Position numbers and translations under genes: made by a program. The notes below the pieces were generated by a model. It searched no databases. It was not told the DNA's origin and worked only from the letters and a program-made list of their open reading frames with translations. A stretch of 64,000 nt of DNA. Source: Callaeas wilsoni. Lineage: Eukaryota > Chordata > Aves > Passeriformes > Callaeidae. Of the stretch, positions 62,531 through 64,000 are shown one piece after another; positions within the stretch are counted from its first letter, which is position 1; each line of letters opens with the position of its first letter. Location of the stretch: assembly GCA_013398955.1 (NCBI GenBank), contig VWPU01000917.1, positions 186,001-250,000 on the forward strand, in the 5' to 3' direction.

Positions 62531-63507
62531 GTCCAGTGATAAACTACACAGTGCCAGGGCATCCTTCAGTCCAAGGGAAATAATCAGTTTGTTCCCCTCC
62601 TGTCCAGGCTATTTGTCCTGTCACACACGGGGATGGTGCATCTCTGACCGAGGAGAAAAGATGCAGACTTGAATCTGTTTAGGTGAGACTCCTCATCCCA
62701 GGCTAAGCTTTAAAGTCCCCGAGATGGGAAAAGTAGTCCTCAGCCATCAGCAGGAGCAAAGGGAAGGATTAGGTGGAAGAGGAGCATCAGGGAAAACAAA
62801 GCCACAGAATGGATTTGCAAGGCTGAGTTTTGTACAGCCAGAAAGCCCAGCCTTTTCTTCTCTAAAGGCATTTCCCTTTGAACACTGGTCATAAAAGCCT
62901 GTGAGAAAGCCTTCTCTCCCTCTTGAGGCTGCTCCCTGAGCTACAGCTGGCCCTGCCAGCAGCCTTCCCTGCATTTCAACCCTGAGCCTGTGCTGAAAGG
63001 GACAGGATGCCTCAGGTTACTTCCAGCACCTCCGAGTCTCCAGAGAGTATCACAGCTTCATTGTTTAAATATGAGAGGCATATATGATAAATTTTGATCA
63101 ATCAAAAATTTTGATAAATGTTTGAGAACCCATTTGTTACCGCTGCACATCTAATAATAAAGGGAGAACAGGGAAACATCAAAGACAAAACAGACAACAA
63201 GAAATATGTGTGAGAGGTGACACCATCACCTTGGAGAACTTCTCTCCTCACCCTGACAGCTCCTGGTCCTGCTTCCTTACGACCTCAGAGCATTTTTCAC
63301 TGGTGCTGCCACTGTTCTTGCCCTGCTGCCCTGTGCTGCCCTAGCTCCTCTCAGCTCTTGCCCAAAGCCATTTCTCTCTCCCCTGAGCAACCTCCCCATT
63401 CTGTTGTCCTTCACACTTTGATTTTGAGTGAAGTTTAGTCTACTTGTGTAAACTTCTGAGAGAAAAGATGGCCTAGAAGTGAAGGTGACAGCCTGGGCAC
63501 AGGCGAG
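62531..63507. other. Non-coding stretch
   Basis: No exon was recognised. Around 63085-63118 there is a small cluster of 'attttgat' direct repeats with an inverted 'tttgat/atcaaa' pair, in very AT-rich sequence. Confidence 0.45.
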
Positions 63508-63580
63508 TCACATTCAATTCTCTCTGCCACTGACTTCTCGCACAATCCTGGGCATCCTATTTCACACCTCTTCCTGTCCA
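63508..63580 (+). mobile_element. Possible MIR-like relic
   Basis: 'cattcaattctctctgccac', 'tgacttctcgcacaatcctg', 'ggcatcctatttcacacctc' follows the order of the MIR core (attcaaatcccagctctgccactgacttgctgtgtgaccttgggcaagtcacttcacctc) with heavy decay. It is weaker than the copy at 14738. Confidence 0.4.
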
Positions 63581-64000
63581 CCACTGCCTTCTTCAAAGTA
63601 CTGCTCAGAGATATCTATTAAAGGCTCCAAACACTTTGAACTTGATGTTAGCCACCAGCCACTTCAAAAAAAATCCTGTCAGTTTTGGCTGGATGTTTAT
63701 CCTTAGGTGAAACTGCAATTCTGCCATCATCCACAGCCAGACTCTGTTCTTCGGCAGATTCAGGCAGGTTTCACCCTCCCTTCCCAAGGGTCATGGCCAA
63801 CCCTGCAGTCTGACCCGCTCCCAGGGCCACAGATCGTGAGATGAACATGCAGAGGTGCTGCAGTTCTCCTACAACGAGCCCCAAACGCTCCTGGAGGGCA
63901 GGAAGGGTGGGATACGGCCGCCCAACACTTTCTAGCACTGAGACCCACAGGCTGCTGCTGGGGCGTGAAAAGGAAGAGGAAAAATGCAACAAAAGACAAG
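63581..64000. other. Non-coding stretch at window end
   Basis: No supported exon. The two overlapping minus-strand frames at 63760-63999 are open in different phases and may be cut by the window edge; neither shows a known domain. Confidence 0.4.

Overview
The window looks like nuclear DNA from a bird. The main evidence is six 5'-truncated copies of the CR1 LINE 3' end. They carry the typical avian tail (the 'cttggcagtgctgggttaac' and 'accttaaagatc' type blocks, ending in ATTCTATG-like units). Fainter relics resemble ancient amniote MIR/L2 and L3-type repeats. Base composition is ordinary for bird euchromatin, with isolated CpG-rich patches. I see no bacterial or organellar signature, no CRISPR array, no operon and no rRNA or tRNA gene.

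I could not recognise a single protein-coding exon on either strand. Nearly all open frames are short, lack familiar domains and overlap one another, as expected in non-coding DNA. The longest is a 251-codon frame at 4835-5590, which I record only as an unexplained ORF. The window is best read as intergenic DNA or part of a very long intron.

Layout. 1-3 kb: a diverged direct repeat about 1.05 kb apart, whose right-hand copy lies in a CpG-rich patch (about 2386-2930) next to a G-quadruplex motif. 3-12 kb: non-coding, with the long ORF, an L3-like relic and a perfect hairpin. 12-39 kb: non-coding, with one CR1 tail, one MIR-like core, several A/T tracts, palindromes and a homeodomain-site-rich block near 23.4-23.7 kb that could be a conserved enhancer. 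39.2-39.85 kb: the strongest CpG island, with a consensus splice donor on the minus strand; this is the best candidate for a transcription start (coding or lncRNA). 41-46 kb: two minus-strand CR1 copies and two ancient repeat relics. 46-55.6 kb: three plus-strand CR1 tails and simple repeats. 56-64 kb: a small CpG-rich patch, an L2/MIR-like tail, a second MIR-like core, and two blocks (59.25-59.81 and 62.06-62.53 kb) that resemble vertebrate conserved non-coding elements.

All repeat family names come from remembered consensus sequences, not a database search. Statements about conservation or promoter activity are inference.
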